A DNA stretch of 64,000 bases from Bathynomus jamesi (GCA_023014485.1 JAJOZX010003308.1:48501-112500), one strand, 5' to 3'; positions 11,385-22,615 are shown, counted from the first letter of the stretch. Notes: generated by a model not told the origin, from the letters alone. Translations and numbers: made by a program.

Positions 11385-12136
11385 CAGGGTGTCCCATAAG
11401 TCCGGCATCATAGGAAAAATAATAAAAAAAGGCAAAACAAAAGCTTTTATTTACAGAACCTGCTCAATATGTCCACCATTGTTTTCAGTACACAAATTCA
11501 GACGTGATACCCAGTCAGCAAGCACTCGGTGAATGATGTCAGGAGTAATGGTGTTACATGCCCCAATAATGCGCTGCCGCAAATGTTCAACACTCCTAAT
11601 TTTCTCTGCGTATACCAGCTCTTTCAAGTGGCCCCAGAGATAAAAATCTAGTGGCGTGAGATCTGGGCTTCTAGCTGGCCATTCCACAGGCCCTCGACGT
11701 CCTATCCAATGACCAGGGAATTGTTGGTACAGGTATTCCCTTACTTGGGTGCTGTAATGTGCAGGAGCGCCGTCTTGCTGGAACCATGTTGGGAAATTTC
11801 CTTCTTCGTTCCAGGATAGCAGTCGCTGTATCATTGTCAGTGGACCTCCTTGAAGGTCTACTGCGTGGTTTATCTTCTATGGATCCTGTTTCCTTAAACT
11901 TTGCAACAAGTCTGCTAACACAACTCTGTGTTATTGGCTCGCGGTCTGAATGCAGTCTGTTAAATTCAGCAGCGGCCTCTCTCTGACTCCGATTTCCTAT
12001 GAGTAGAATTATCTGGATTCGTTCTTCCTTGCTCACAGACATTATGGCCTGTAGAAAGAGAAAAATATGAATTATGATTTATAGAAATAGAAAAATATTA
12101 ATTTCTCCTATGATGCCGGACTTATGGGACACCCTG
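11385..12136 (-). mobile_element. DD41D IS630/Tc1-type element, internally deleted
   Basis: Near-perfect terminal inverted repeats: CAGGGTGTCCCATAAGTCCG at 11385 and its inverse ending at 12136 (CGGACTTATGGGACACCCTG), preceded by TA and set in a TA microsatellite of Helitron H1. The length of 752 bases is too short for a full transposase gene (about 1 kb of coding sequence expected). Confidence 0.9.
11451..12042 (-). pseudogene. DD41D transposase, internal deletion
   Basis: The N-terminal part (12042 downward, MSVSKEERIQIILLIGN…) has helix-turn-helix residues QSCVSRLVAKFKETGS and KPRSRPSRRSTDND. The C-terminal part in another frame has FQQDGAPAHY (second Asp) and PDLTPLDFYLWGHLKEL (third Asp), with 41 residues between them, ending NNGGHIEQVL. 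The section with the first catalytic Asp is missing: the joint falls near 11820, where LERRRKF…QDGAPAHY are fused. Inactive derivative that may still be mobilised in trans because its ends are intact. Confidence 0.85.
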
Positions 12137-12175
12137 TGTATATATAAGGCTTCATTTCTGAAATAGTATATTAGA

Positions 12176-13290
12176 TTTGACAAGGTTCCACATAAGAGAC
12201 TTTATATAAATTAAAAGCTCGTGGGATATTGGGGTCAGTTATAAATTGGGTAGATAAATGGTTAGAAGACAGAGAACAGAGAGTAATTCTAAATGTTCAT
12301 GAATCTGGGTGGCAGAAAGTGAAAAGTGGGGTGCCACAGGGATCAGTTTTTGGGTCCATTGCTTTTTATTTTATATCTAAATGATTTAGAGAAATGAGTA
12401 GGTTGTAAGATTTCTAAATTTGCAGATGATACAAAAGTAGTTGTCCCAGTTACAAATATAGAAAATTCTAATAAACTGCAAAAGAATCTTGATAGATTAA
12501 TTGCTTGAGCTAGTAAATGGCAGATGGAATTCAATTAAAAATGCAAAGTCATGCATTTTGGTAGAAATAATGAAAAATAGTTATGAGATGCAAGGGAACT
12601 GGTTGGAGGATGTTTGACAGGAAAGGGATCTTGGCATTATAGTTGGTAGTGATCTAAAATTTTCTAAGCAGTGTTTAGAGGCTAGAAATAAGGCAAATAA
12701 AATGTCAGGTATTATTAAGAGGAATGTTAGTTGCAGAGTAAGGAAGTGATCTGTAAATTATATAATTCTTATGTTAGGCCTCACTTAGAATACTGCATTC
12801 AAGCTTAGTCCCCTCATGTTAGACACGATATTGATATGCTTGAAGGTGTGCAATGTAGGGCAACCAAGCTTATCCTTAACCTAAGAAGATTGGAATACAG
12901 GGATAGATTGAAGGAACTAGGTATGTTTAGTTTTGAGAGATGACGTATGAGGGGAGATATGATACAGATGTTCAAAATGTTTTCAGGTTTGGACAGTTTA
13001 GATGTACGTAACTTTTTCTCACTGGAGATGGATGGGGCATAATAAGAAAATTAGAAAATGTCCTTATAAATAACGTAGACTTGATCTGAGAAAGTACTTT
13101 TTCAGTCATGAGTGGTAGATTTTGAAATGACTTGCCATATGACGTGGTTAAACAGTAGCCCATTAGTTAATTTTAAGAAAAATTTAGATTCTTTCATGAG
13201 TGAGAGAGTTTGTAGATTGTAAATACTGTATATTTTTAGTTTAAGTTTGTAGGTTACTTTGATAGTAGTAAATAGCTGTACATTAGTTAG
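12176..13290 (+). pseudogene. LINE reverse transcriptase, 3' piece
   Basis: Continues the frame broken at 9400: FDKVPHKRL, then WLEDREQRVILN, KSGVPQGSVFGS (the G-V-P-Q-G-S motif), KFADDTKVVVP (catalytic D-D), and a degraded C-terminal section (KANKMSGIIKRN, LEYCIQ-like, FSFER). Numerous stops. The architecture and spacing fit the CR1/Jockey/I-type LINEs; clade not assigned. The 3' end fades out about 13290 without a poly-A tail. Confidence 0.8.
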
Positions 13291-13796
13291 CTAACTTGAA
13301 AGTGATGTTTCACAGGATTCTATTATTGTTAGCTCATGAATTGGATAACCTCGATAGGCCCCAGTGGCTTCATGTTTTCCAAATGTAATGTAATGTATCT
13401 GAGCCCAGGAGCGGTCCTTTTCTGTATATTAGCAGAATGAAGTTGAGTTTAGGCCCAGTTTAGGGAAAAGGTTGTAGCATGCAAGAGTTGTGATGATTGG
13501 TTTACACAGCCTCGTCCAGAATTGCAGAACAAGTGTACAGTGGTATGAAGTTGCAAGCATTTTGTGGTTTTACAGTAATGGTAAATTCCTTGGCCTACTA
13601 CTTTATTGGACTACTTTTTTCAAACTAGTGCCATTTTTTGCAAGTTATACTATTTGGTAATTATTGAATGTTTCATCAACACTGAAAGTAATATCCAAAA
13701 TACATTTTTCTAATGTATTTTGGTGTGTTCTGTTCAAATATGACCCCTTCATATCTTGCGCAAATGAACCGAAACAAAGTTATGAAACATTAAAGT

Positions 13797-13845
<49 letters not shown>

Positions 13846-14540
13846 CTAAGCTTAAGCCATGTGCTAACCAGGAGGGCTTTGACCCCCAGACCCCCCATGA
13901 TCACCCCCCAAGTGACTGTTGGTGAAACATTCAATAATAACCTACTATTCATCAATCATATGCCTGGCAAACCTTGCTGTGGCAAAGTTGATAGGGTGTG
14001 ATAGTAACCAGGTCATGATAGAGGTTAGGTTTATTGTTCTAAAAACATTAGGAAATTGTGTTGATTTTTAAAATTATGAATCCTCAACTAACTAAACCTA
14101 ACCACACCAACACAATAGCATTTTAGTTAGCTTACTGCCACAGCCAGGTTTGCCAGATATGTATGATGAAAAGTAGCATAATTACTTGCAAGATGTAGCC
14201 CGATAAATTAATTGCTAAAGTAGGAATTTACTATAGTAACTGCTTAGATTGGATTAAGGATATACTTAAGGCATGTGTCTAATAAAGCTGCTAACTCGGA
14301 GCCAAGTGGGCCTAAGTTAGTTGGCCTTGCAAGTTATAGTACAACTCCCCAAACTCTTAGCTGGGACATAATTTTGATTGACTAGGAGAAATGTTGGTAA
14401 ATATTTGTTTTAGCACACATAAATGTTTTTCAATAAAATCATATTTTTCTGGTCCACTTTTAGTCATTTTGCATGAATCTCACATCCGTTTCCTGGTCAA
14501 ATTTCTAGTTTTTGAGATATCTTCAATTCAAGATATTACC
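13291..14540. other. No gene recognised; one (TA)n tract
   Basis: AT-rich sequence with a TA microsatellite at 13801-13842 and short runs of C near 13885-13910. No coding signal or repeat family that I can name. Confidence 0.6.
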
Positions 14541-14959
14541 GATGCCGGGCGACTGCTGCGTGGCTCATCATCGAAGCTGGCTCTAACTCTCTTCTATGAT
14601 CTCACACTTTTAGACCAGCGTCCAACTGTGCTTCGATCAACAACAGCATCTCCGTAAACGTTTTCTAGACGTTTGTGAATATTTCTAACTGTTTCCTTCT
14701 CTGCGATTAAGAACTCGATAACAGCTCTGTGTTTATGACGCACATCACTGTCAGACACCATTTTCGAAACTGCGTTAACCATCGGTTTTATACAAGGGCG
14801 TTTAAAAGCAGTTTTATACAATGAGGGGAGGTTCAAACTGGAAAAATCCGGTTATGTGAAGCGCAGAAACTTCAAACTTACTGCCCAAAAGACATTTCAG
14901 CCACATGGCCTATTATTTAGCTAAGGAAAAAGGGTGTGGAAAAATATATTGAGTGCCCC
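14541..14959 (-). mobile_element. mariner copy C, 5' third only
   Basis: Minus-strand sequence equal to the 5' part of the copy at 16408-17682: leader with the start region MVSDSDVRHKHRAVIEFLI, helix RNIHKRLENVYGDAVVDRS, and terminal repeat ending in GGGGCACTCAATATA at 14959, with TA at 14960-14961. Truncated on the left at GATGCCGGGCGACTGC (14541). Confidence 0.8.
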
Positions 14960-14961
14960 TA

Positions 14962-15677
14962 GTACATTCAGTCACCTCCTTCCTGTGAAAGCTTTTATCA
15001 CATTCACGTCTTCCTTGTCTTGCTTAACTCTGCCTTCCATTTCCAACGTAACTGTAACTCTTTTGTCAATCAAACACCAAAAATATTCATTTGTTTTACA
15101 ATTTTTGCATATTCTTCGTTCATCGAACAACCCTATTATTCTCTGACATCAAAATGAACCAGTCACTCAACTCACCCTTATTCTTACACAAGAAACTAAT
15201 AGTCACATAGAAAATTATTATTGCTTTTAATAACTTTCCAATTACACCATACATCTTAAGTACTTGCCACAATGTACATCTATTTATTTTATCATATATC
15301 TATTCTCCAAATCCATAAATGACATACGAGTATACACCGTTATCTTCTTATAACTTAGTTTCTTATTTTCGATACTTGCATCACCTCCTCTGACATTCCT
15401 AAAGCCGCTTTGTTCATCCTCCACCTTATAATCTATAATCCTTTTTACTTTCAACTTTATTCTGTACATTGGTACAATTATAACTTTTGTCTAATCACCT
15501 GAAACATTCAACTTTCCCACGCTTGTTGAAATATCTTCCACAGCTACTCTAGCACCATTCTACCTCCACATTCAATCACCTCACAACACAATTTATCAAT
15601 TATGCTGATTTTCCTATCTTAAGCTTGGCTATAATACTTCTTCAACTTCCTTCATTTGCTGTCTTCCATATGCTGGT

Positions 15678-15708
<31 letters not shown>

Positions 15709-16405
15709 TTATTATTAATTCTAAGAATGTAGTACTATTCCAAATTGAACTGAAAATATCTAAAATTTTTAAATAATTTATTTTAAATAATGTGATAGTC
15801 TGTTATGAAAATAGGCCTCATTTTTTTTTTGAAAGAAGTATCATTCTCTAGAAATGGTATTTTCACAGTAAGCGGAATAAAATAATCAGACCTAAAGGTT
15901 AGGTCAGGTTAACATATGTCTTATTGGGAGTTAAGTTAAGTTCCAACGATTTGGCTCGTTCAGCCTCTTTTATGTGAAGAATTGAGGCCAGGTTTGTTGT
16001 GTTATCTGAGGCGAATCATAGCGCAGCATCACAGAAGTTTCAAAACATGTTTCAGACGATTTACTTCGATTGACTTTCTCTTTTGATTCAAACCATTTTT
16101 TTAGAAAGTCTAAAACAAAAAAATAATACTTACCTTGTTGTTGCATTCTGGATTCCAAAGACTCATAGAGAGTATTCGTTAGCACATATTCACCATCCGT
16201 CGGTTCTCCTTCGTTTCCTTCGTGCGATATCCCCTCTGAACGCAGTAAAAATAGAAATTGTAAAATTTGTATTAAAGTGTCTCAAATGATGAGCACATGT
16301 AAGATAAATTTTTAACTTTTGACAGTGAATAACATGCCAAAAAGTCGTCCTGACCCATATATCAGTGGTGACACCAATACACCTTCATGTAGAACTTTTG
16401 CTATC
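14962..16405 (-). repeat. Duplicated terminal-exon cassette 2
   Basis: Closely similar to cassette 1 along its whole length: LINE remnant 15000-15640, (ATT)n at 15677, coding exon at 15970-16235, conserved tail CACCTTCATGTAGAACTTTTG at 16380. It ends at the TA target of mariner D (16406-16407). Confidence 0.85.
15970..16235 (-). CDS. Terminal cytoplasmic exon copy 2 (open frame)
   Basis: The acceptor TTTTACTGCGTTCAG precedes the first exon base at 16235. With the phase left by exon 7 (one base carried over), the frame is open for 88 codons to a stop at 15970: EGISHEGNEGEPTDGEYVLT, then NTLYESLESRMQQQ, GKYYFFVL (a 24-base GT…AG segment read through), DFLKKWFESKEKVN, RSKSSETCFETSVMLRYDSP and a short divergent end. 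Tyrosines occur as EYVLT and LYESL, versus EYELM and LYETF in exon 8. A one-base deletion near 16007 gives a C-terminus different from copies 1 and 3. It could be used as an alternative last exon; expression is not shown. Confidence 0.55.
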
Positions 16406-16407
16406 TA

Positions 16408-17682
16408 CGTGGGCACTCAATATAGCTGACCCACCTTTTTTTTTTCTTTCCAAGTTTCCTTGTAAGTTCCAGAAATTTTGTACATAAGTAGTGAAATACC
16501 TTTTTTATAAGTTTTTATTTTTCCACACAGTCTCCATCCTTTTCTACGGCTTTTTCCCACCTCGAAACAAAGGGCCTTTATTCCTTGTTGTTAAAAATCC
16601 GCTGGGTTCCGCTGGAGCCACCTCTTAATCTCCTCAACAACCTCATCGTCACTCTGAAACTTTCTTCCACGAATAGCATTCTTCATTGGCCCAAACAAAT
16701 GAAGTCTGAAGGTGCCAGATCCGGGCTGTATGGAGGGGGGTAACACAGTCAAGCGAATTTTTGTGATGGCCTCTCTTGTTTGCAAACTGTTGTGTGGTGT
16801 TGCGTTATCGTGCAAAACAAGGACGTCTTCCAGTTTTCTCTCCGGTCGAACTCGCTTTATACGTCTCTGGAGTCTCTGTAGGGTAGCAATATATGCCTCT
16901 GAGTTGATTGTTTGTCCTTTCTTTATAATGTCCACCAGAATCACCCCTTTATGTCCCAGAAGATGGTGGCCATAACCTTTCCTGAAGAGGGAGCCATTTT
17001 GAACCTTTTCTTGCGTGGGAGTCTGCGTGATGACACTCCATGGATTGGCGTTTTGTTTCAGGTTCAAAGTGGTGTACCCAAGTCTCATCCCGTCTCATCC
17101 CCAGAACAAACCGTGAACACACTTTTGAGTATCCCAGTTGGTGAATTATCGTATTCACACTTTCTTCACTAATTCCAAGCACCAGTGATAGCTTCTTGTA
17201 TGTGATACGCCGATTTGATCGAATGATGCTGTTAGCACGTTGCACGGTGTGAGATGTCACAGCTGTTGCCGGGCGACTGCTGCGTGGCTCATCATCGAGG
17301 CTGGTTCTACCTCTCTTCTATGATCTCACACGTTTAGACCAGCGTCCAACTGTGCTTCGATCAACAACAGCATCTCTGTAAACATTTTGTAGACGTTTGT
17401 GAATATTTCTAACTGTTCCTTTCTCTCGTTTAAGAACTCGATAACAGCTCTGTGTTTATGACGCACATCACTGTCAGACACCATTTTCGAAACTGCGTTA
17501 ACCATCGATTTTATACAAGAGCGTTTAAAAGCAGTTTTATACAATGAGGGGAGGTTCAAACTGGAAAAATCCGGTTCTGTGAAGCGTAGAAAGTTCAAAC
17601 TTACTACCTAAAAGACATTTCAGCCCCATGTCCTATTATTTAGCTAAGGAAAAAGGGTGTGGAAAAATATATTGAGTGCCCC
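16408..17682 (-). mobile_element. mariner copy D, full length
   Basis: 1275 bases between TA dinucleotides (16406-16407 and 17683-17684). The ends share GGGCACTCAATATA (left at about 16411, right inverted ending 17682 as TTGAGTGCCCC). Length, TA target and orientation are typical for mariner. It lies between cassettes 2 and 3, and the corresponding junction between cassettes 3 and 4 (19140-19165) lacks it. Confidence 0.9.
16520..17484 (-). pseudogene. mariner transposase (DD34D), copy D
   Basis: The start is at 17484 (MVSDSDVRHKHRAVIEFL). Motifs in order: two helix-turn-helix blocks (the second RRITYKKLSLVLGISEE), GMRRDETWVHHFEPETKRQ (first Asp), LVLHDNATPHNSLQTREAIT (second Asp) and a distorted third block (LTVLPPSIQPGSG…HLFGPMKNAIRG) where a deletion frameshifts the P-Y-S-x-D-L-A-P-S-D motif. 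Ends near 16520 with a mariner-type tail. Several frameshifts; inactive. Confidence 0.85.
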
Positions 17683-17684
17683 TA

Positions 17685-19150
17685 ATACATTCTGTCACCT
17701 CCTTCCTGTGAAAGCTTTTATCATATTCACGACTTCCTTGTCTTGCTTACCTCTGCCTTCCATTTCCAATGTAACTGTAGCTCTTTTGTAATCAAACACC
17801 AAAATATTCATATTGTTTTACAATTCGCATTTTCCTTCATCGAACAACCCTTTCATTCTCTGACATTAAAAATGAACCAGTCATTCAATTCACCCTTAAT
17901 TCTTACACAAGAACTACTAGTCACATAAACATTTATTATTGCTTTTATAACTTACCAATGACACCATACATCTTAAGTACTTGCCACAATGTACATCTAT
18001 TTATTATATATCTATTCTCCAAATCCATAAATGACATACGAGTATACACCGTTATCTTCTTATAACTTAATTCCTTATTTTTGATACTGAGCAACACCTC
18101 CTCTGACATTCCTAAAGCCGCCTTGTTGATCCTCCACCTTATAATCTGTAATCCTTTTTACTTTCAACTTTATTCTTATACATTGGTACAATTATAACTT
18201 TTGCCCAATCACCTGAAACACATTCAACTTTCCCACACTTGTTGAAATATCTTCCACAGCTACTCTAGCACCATTCTACTCCACATTCAAACACCTCACA
18301 ACACAGTTTATCACTTTATGCTGATTTTCATATCTTAAGCTTGGCTTGTATAATACTTGTTCAACTTCCTTTCATTTGCTGTCTTCCATATGCTGGTATT
18401 ATTATTATTAATTCTAAGAATGTAGTACTATTCCAAATTGAACTGAAATATCTAAAAATTTTAAATAATTTATTTTATATGATGTGATAAAAATAGGCCT
18501 CACTTTTTTTTTGAAAGAAGTACCATTCTTTAGAAATGGTATTTTCACAGTAAGCGAAATGAAAAATCAGACCTAACAAGGTAGGTCAAGTTAACATATG
18601 TCTTATTGGGAGTTAAGTTAAGTTCCAACGATTTGGCTCGTTCAGCCTCTTTTATGTGAAGAATTGAGGCCCAGTTTGTTGTGTTATCTTGAGGTAAATC
18701 ATAGCGCAGCATCAGAGAAGTTTGAAACCACGTTTCAGACGATTTACTTCGATTGACTTTCCCTTTTGATTGAAACCATTTTTTTTAAGGTCTAAAACAA
18801 AAAAAAAATAATACTTACCTTGTTGTTGCATTCTGATTTCCAATGATTCGTAGAGAGTATTCGTCAGCACATATTCACCATCCGTTGGTTCTCCTTCGTT
18901 TCCTTCTTGCGATTTCCATCTGACAGCAGTGAAAATAGAAATTGTATAATTTGCATCAAAGGCAAATTATGTAGTATGTATAATAATTATGCAAATTTAC
19001 ACTAATTATGTCATATATTGTAATTATATTACATCGACGAGAAGATGTAATATAATTTTAAATTTTTGAGTTTATCGCATGTCGGAAAATCATCTTCATC
19101 CATATATCAGTAATGACAGCAATACACCTTCATGTAGACCTCTTGCTGTC
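17685..19150 (-). repeat. Duplicated terminal-exon cassette 3
   Basis: Same order as cassettes 1 and 2, with the LINE remnant at 17720-18380, a short ATT tract at 18397-18412 and a coding exon copy at 18590-18919. It ends at an unoccupied mariner site (TGCTGTCTACATTCAGTCAC at 19145-19164). Confidence 0.85.
18590..18919 (-). pseudogene. Terminal cytoplasmic exon copy 3 (frame shifted at its start)
   Basis: The acceptor is CACTGCTGTCAG; the first exon base is 18919. Relative to copies 1, 2 and exon 8 one base is missing within the first eight exon bases, so the phase from exon 7 leads to a stop. In the shifted frame it reads GEYVLTNTLYESLEIRMQQQ, then the GT…AG segment, WFQSKGKVNRSKSSETWFQT, MLRYDLPQDNTTNWASILH and on to about 18590. 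Probably not usable without a different donor. Confidence 0.6.
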
Positions 19151-20130
19151 TACATTCAGTCACTTCCTTCCTGTGAGAGCTTTTATTACATTCACGATTT
19201 CCTTGTCTTGCTTAACTCTGCCTTCCATTTTTAATGTAATTGTATCTCTTTCTTCAGTCAAACACCCAAAATATTCAAATTGTTTTATAATTTTTGCCCT
19301 TTCCTTCTCTGACATAACAAATGAAGCAGTCACTCACTTCACCCTTAACTCTTACACAAGAACCACTACTCACATAAAAATTTATCATTACTTTTAATAA
19401 CTTACAAATGGCACTATACATCTTAAGCTCTTTCGACAATGCAGACGAATGCATATCAACTTCTTTTCATTTGATATCTTCCATTCGATGTTATTATTAT
19501 TATTTTTATTATCAGTATTATTATTATTATCATTATTATTATTATGAGTATTATTATTATTAATTTATTTTAAGGAAGTAGTACTATTCCAAATTGATCC
19601 GAAAATATTTAAAATTTGCAAATAATTTATTTTAAATAATTTGTTAGTCTGTTGTGAAAAGAGATCTCACTTTTTTCGAAAAAAATACCATTTCCTGAAA
19701 ATGGTATTTTTTCCTGTAAACGAACGAAATAAAATAATCAAACCTAACAAGTTATGTCAGGTTCACAAAGGTCTTATTGGGAATTAAGTTAAGTTCGAAC
19801 GATTTTGCTCGTTCATCCTCTTTTATGTGAAGAATTGAGGCCTAGTTTGTTGTGTTTGTCTAGACGCGAATCATAGCACAGCATCAGAGAAGTTTGAAAA
19901 CATGTTTCAGACGACTTACTTGGATTGACTCTCCTTTTTGATTGAAAGTATTTTCTTATTCGGTCTAAAAATTGGTTCGTTCTGGATTCGAACGTTTCAT
20001 AGAGAACACTCATCAATTCATATTCTCCCTCAGTCGGTCCTACTTCAATTCCTTCTCGCGATTCCCCCTCTGAACGCAGTAAAAATAGAAATTGATAATT
20101 TGCATCAGTGTCTCAAACGACGAGCAGATT
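19151..20130 (-). repeat. Terminal-exon cassette 4, the most diverged and probably ancestral unit
   Basis: Begins at TACATTCAGTCACTTCC (19151), matches the other cassettes at lower identity (LINE remnant 19155-19410, ATT tract 19488-19565) and carries exon 8 of the host gene. It lies closest to exons 6 and 7, so it is the first terminal exon met by transcription from the right. Confidence 0.75.
19813..20069 (-). CDS. Host gene exon 8, terminal cytoplasmic exon
   Basis: The acceptor TTTTTACTGCGTTCAG is followed by the first base at 20069. With one base from exon 7 the frame is open to a TGA at 19813, 85 codons plus stop. It reads EGESREGIEVGPTEGEYELM, SVLYETFESRTNQFLDRIRK, then YFQSKRRVNPSKSSETCFQT, SLMLCYDSRLDKHNK and ends SSHKRG. 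EYELM is a Y-x-x-M motif (known as a PI3-kinase SH2 site in receptors) and LYETF a Y-x-x-hydrophobic motif; function is inference. It lacks the 24-27 base GT…AG insert of copies 1-3. Confidence 0.7.
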
Positions 20131-20903
20131 TAGTATAATTTTTTAATTAATACTGGAATATTTGAATAATTGCCTATAAAGAGTATACCAGAATACCAAG
20201 TAGCGCATATACAAGTTTAGGGGTATGATCTGATGCAGAGGTAATGCGAGTAACATTCTCTCGACATGATATATTATCGACAGGATTTTGGGGTTTGATC
20301 AAGTTAGGTTAGGTTAGACTTAGTTAGGTTAGACTGAGATTAAGTTAGTTAATTAAAGCGTCGACAGAATGTCCCATCGACGAAATTGGTACATAGCTAG
20401 TTAGTTCATTAAAGCGTCGATAGAATGTCCCATCGACGAAATTGGTATTTGCTCTGAGATCGTCTCCTTCACTTAAATGTTGGAACCGATTCCTAACTTA
20501 TATTTAATCGTGAAAAAGAGTGATAGACCGTAAATAACGACACAAATAGGACAAATGGAAGGATGAGTTAGAGTTTGTACGATGATAAAAGTTTATATAG
20601 GATGATAATAGTTTATATTTCATATAGTGTTATAATGCAAAGATTTTTTAATTTCATACGTGAAGCGTCCCTAGCTTAAAAGCGTTGTCGAAGATAACTA
20701 TAAAATGTTTGTTTAATGATATTAAATAGGATAAGGTAAATTTTATATTTAATGACGTCGCGATAACCGCGAGTCTCAAGTCAAGTTACGAGTCTTTAAG
20801 CGTGAGTCTCGAGTCAAGTCAAAGTCAAATTACACCCAAGTCCGAGTCAAGTCTCAAGTAAAAAAAAATAGGGACTCGAGTCCGACTCGCGTCTCCATCT
20901 CTG
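20131..20903. other. Intron with hAT-like right end and a short direct repeat
   Basis: GACTCGAGTC-type repeats at 20770-20890, ending GACTCGCGTCTCCATCTCTG at 20903, look like the subterminal and terminal sequence of a hAT element (inverted: CAGAGATGGAGACGCGAGTC). No left end was found. At 20355-20445 a segment with AAAGCGTCGA(C/T)AGAATG is directly repeated twice. Confidence 0.5.
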
Positions 20904-20960
20904 GTGAAAGGGTAAACCTTTTGAGTGCCAAAGAGAGAAGTACAGTAAAAGAATGATTAC

Positions 20961-20997
20961 CTTTCACTCGTGTCTTCTCTCGCTGTTGTTTTGCAGT
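20961..20997 (-). CDS. Host gene exon 7, juxtamembrane basic segment
   Basis: A 37-base exon with acceptor ATTTCTTTTCAG (first base 20997) and donor GTAATC (last base 20961). It reads TAKQQREKTRVK plus one base. It enters in phase 0 after exon 6 and leaves one base, which fits exon 8. Its lysine/arginine content fits a cytoplasmic stop-transfer segment directly after the membrane helix. Confidence 0.7.
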
Positions 20998-21884
20998 CTG
21001 AAAAGAAATAATGGTAATTAATAAAGAAAAATAGTAATCTCTCCGACCGTCTTTCCCCTATTTAGTGACAATCCACTTTAGAGTATGGGTTGCGCACTGT
21101 TCTTATGAGTTTAAAAATAATACTCTCGAGGATAAAATAAATCATACGTAGGCATAAGGCCAAAAAGGCCAAGAATATTTTTTGGGTAAAGTTATGCGAC
21201 CCATTTTTTCATTGATACAATATAGATTAAAGCTTCTTCCCACCTTTTTTATGATCATTGATTGTAATTGTAATTAGTGTAATTATTATTATCAAAGTAA
21301 TGAGTTTCATAAATTTCAAAGTGAAAAATAATTCACAGACTTTATATACAAGAAAAAAGAGAAAACAATTATGAGGAATGAGAAGATTGGTGATTGGTTG
21401 ATACTGGCCAATCACAATTGAATTTCAAACATTTACAGCCATTACTGCCCTGCCACGAGCATGAGAAATGTCAGAAACAAGCCTTTAATCTATATTGTAC
21501 ATTTACGTTTTTATTCTCAAACTATTTATGTACTAAGAGTACCACTAAATGGCACTGTTTATACATACTGGTATTGTATTTATTTCATTGAACACTCTCA
21601 TAATACAATCTCACTAATTTGACTCGAATGCTGCAGAAGAACATATTTTGAAGGCTCCTTCAGGAAACACCCCCTAACCCGTCAACCTATTTTTCCTTTT
21701 GAAGTTGCCTCTTTGCTAAATAAAGGTTGCACAGGCCTACATTAGTGGGTGTAACTTTAAGTTATAGGTTTTATATCTAACCCCTGCTTGTATTCAAGTA
21801 GTGGAGGGCTCTCTCCCTCGTATTGCCAACAGAGGGAGGGTCAAATGAGAGCGAGAGTAAATGAGAAACGCTAACCTCTCTTAC

Positions 21885-21988
21885 CTTCATGTACAGTGTA
21901 ACGAGAAGAACCCCTCCAGTCACAACAACGACCAACAGGAGAAAAGCGATTATTGCAAGTACAATGAATATTGTTTTGTGAACAGGGC
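21885..21988 (-). CDS. Host gene exon 6, transmembrane helix
   Basis: A 104-base exon with acceptor TTGATTCCTTCCAG and donor GTAAGAG. With one base from exon 5 it reads GPVHKTIFIVLAIIAFLLLV, then VVVTGGVLLVTLYMK. About 27 consecutive hydrophobic residues between HK and YMK form a clear membrane-spanning helix. Other frames lack such a pattern and contain stops. Confidence 0.8.
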
Positions 21989-22394
21989 CTGGAAGGAATC
22001 AAATATTGTAATGAGTGAGGACAATTTTCAAAATAAGAAACAAAACGCTTCAACAGCTGTCCCCTGAACTCTTATTTTTAATTTAGTCAAAATACTTGGC
22101 TGCCTAAGTATTTAAATGAGTTTAAGTTTCAAAGGTGAGTCCAAGTTTCAGAGAAGAAATACCAAAGACAGGCGTAAATGGCGGTCAAGAGAAGACCGAT
22201 TAGGTGAAGGGAATGTGAGCCTCGTGACAAGGTTTAGCAAATGGTTTATCGTAAGATGTTCGCTACCTTTAAACAAAAGCTATTCTGAGCATTCACAACC
22301 AACAGTTTCTTCCATGCTAATCCTTTCGAAGCCCAATATACTTCTCTTCCTGTTTCATTTGTTTCATTCACCTCAACTTCTGCATACTATATAC

Positions 22395-22615
22395 CATTTT
22401 TACTTACCAGACTTCCCAGCGTTATTACACCTCTAACTATTTCACACCTTGTATTACCATCCCTTCTACATACCATCACCTTACTATTATCTACATTCGC
22501 ACTTAATAGTCACCTTTTACAAACATCCACACACGCCTCACTCAATCTCTGCAACTCTTGCTCACTTCTACCACTCAGCACTGAGTCATCCGCTTTTAGC
22601 AAATAAGACAATGCC
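22395..22615 (-). pseudogene. LINE reverse-transcriptase fragment
   Basis: The minus-strand frame has ADDSVLSGRSEQELQRLSEA followed by VDVCKR, LLSANVDNSKVMVCRR: the catalytic A-D-D and the downstream N-x-x-K-S-K-V-M motif of non-LTR reverse transcriptase. Stops interrupt it. A small isolated relic in the intron. Confidence 0.65.

Larger units (their letters stand above)
9401..12175 (-). mobile_element. Non-autonomous Helitron H1
   Basis: Read on the minus strand the element starts TCTAATATACTATTTCAG (12175 downward) and ends with hairpin GGTGCGTAGCGCC, about a dozen bases and CCAG at 9401 (CTAG in the other copies). This is the Helitron layout: 5' TC, 3' hairpin plus CTRR. It sits between A and T of the LINE (…AGTAAAGCA^TTTGACAAG…), with no target duplication, as Helitrons do. 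No Rep/helicase gene is present. The interior has a TTAGG-rich minisatellite, a hairpin and a nested DD41D element. Related copies: 24284-29969 and 29970-31237. Confidence 0.85.

Noticed and set aside
22116..22436. Plus-strand frame of 106 codons
   Set aside because: The minus strand in the same place has a recognisable reverse-transcriptase fragment; the plus frame is its shadow.
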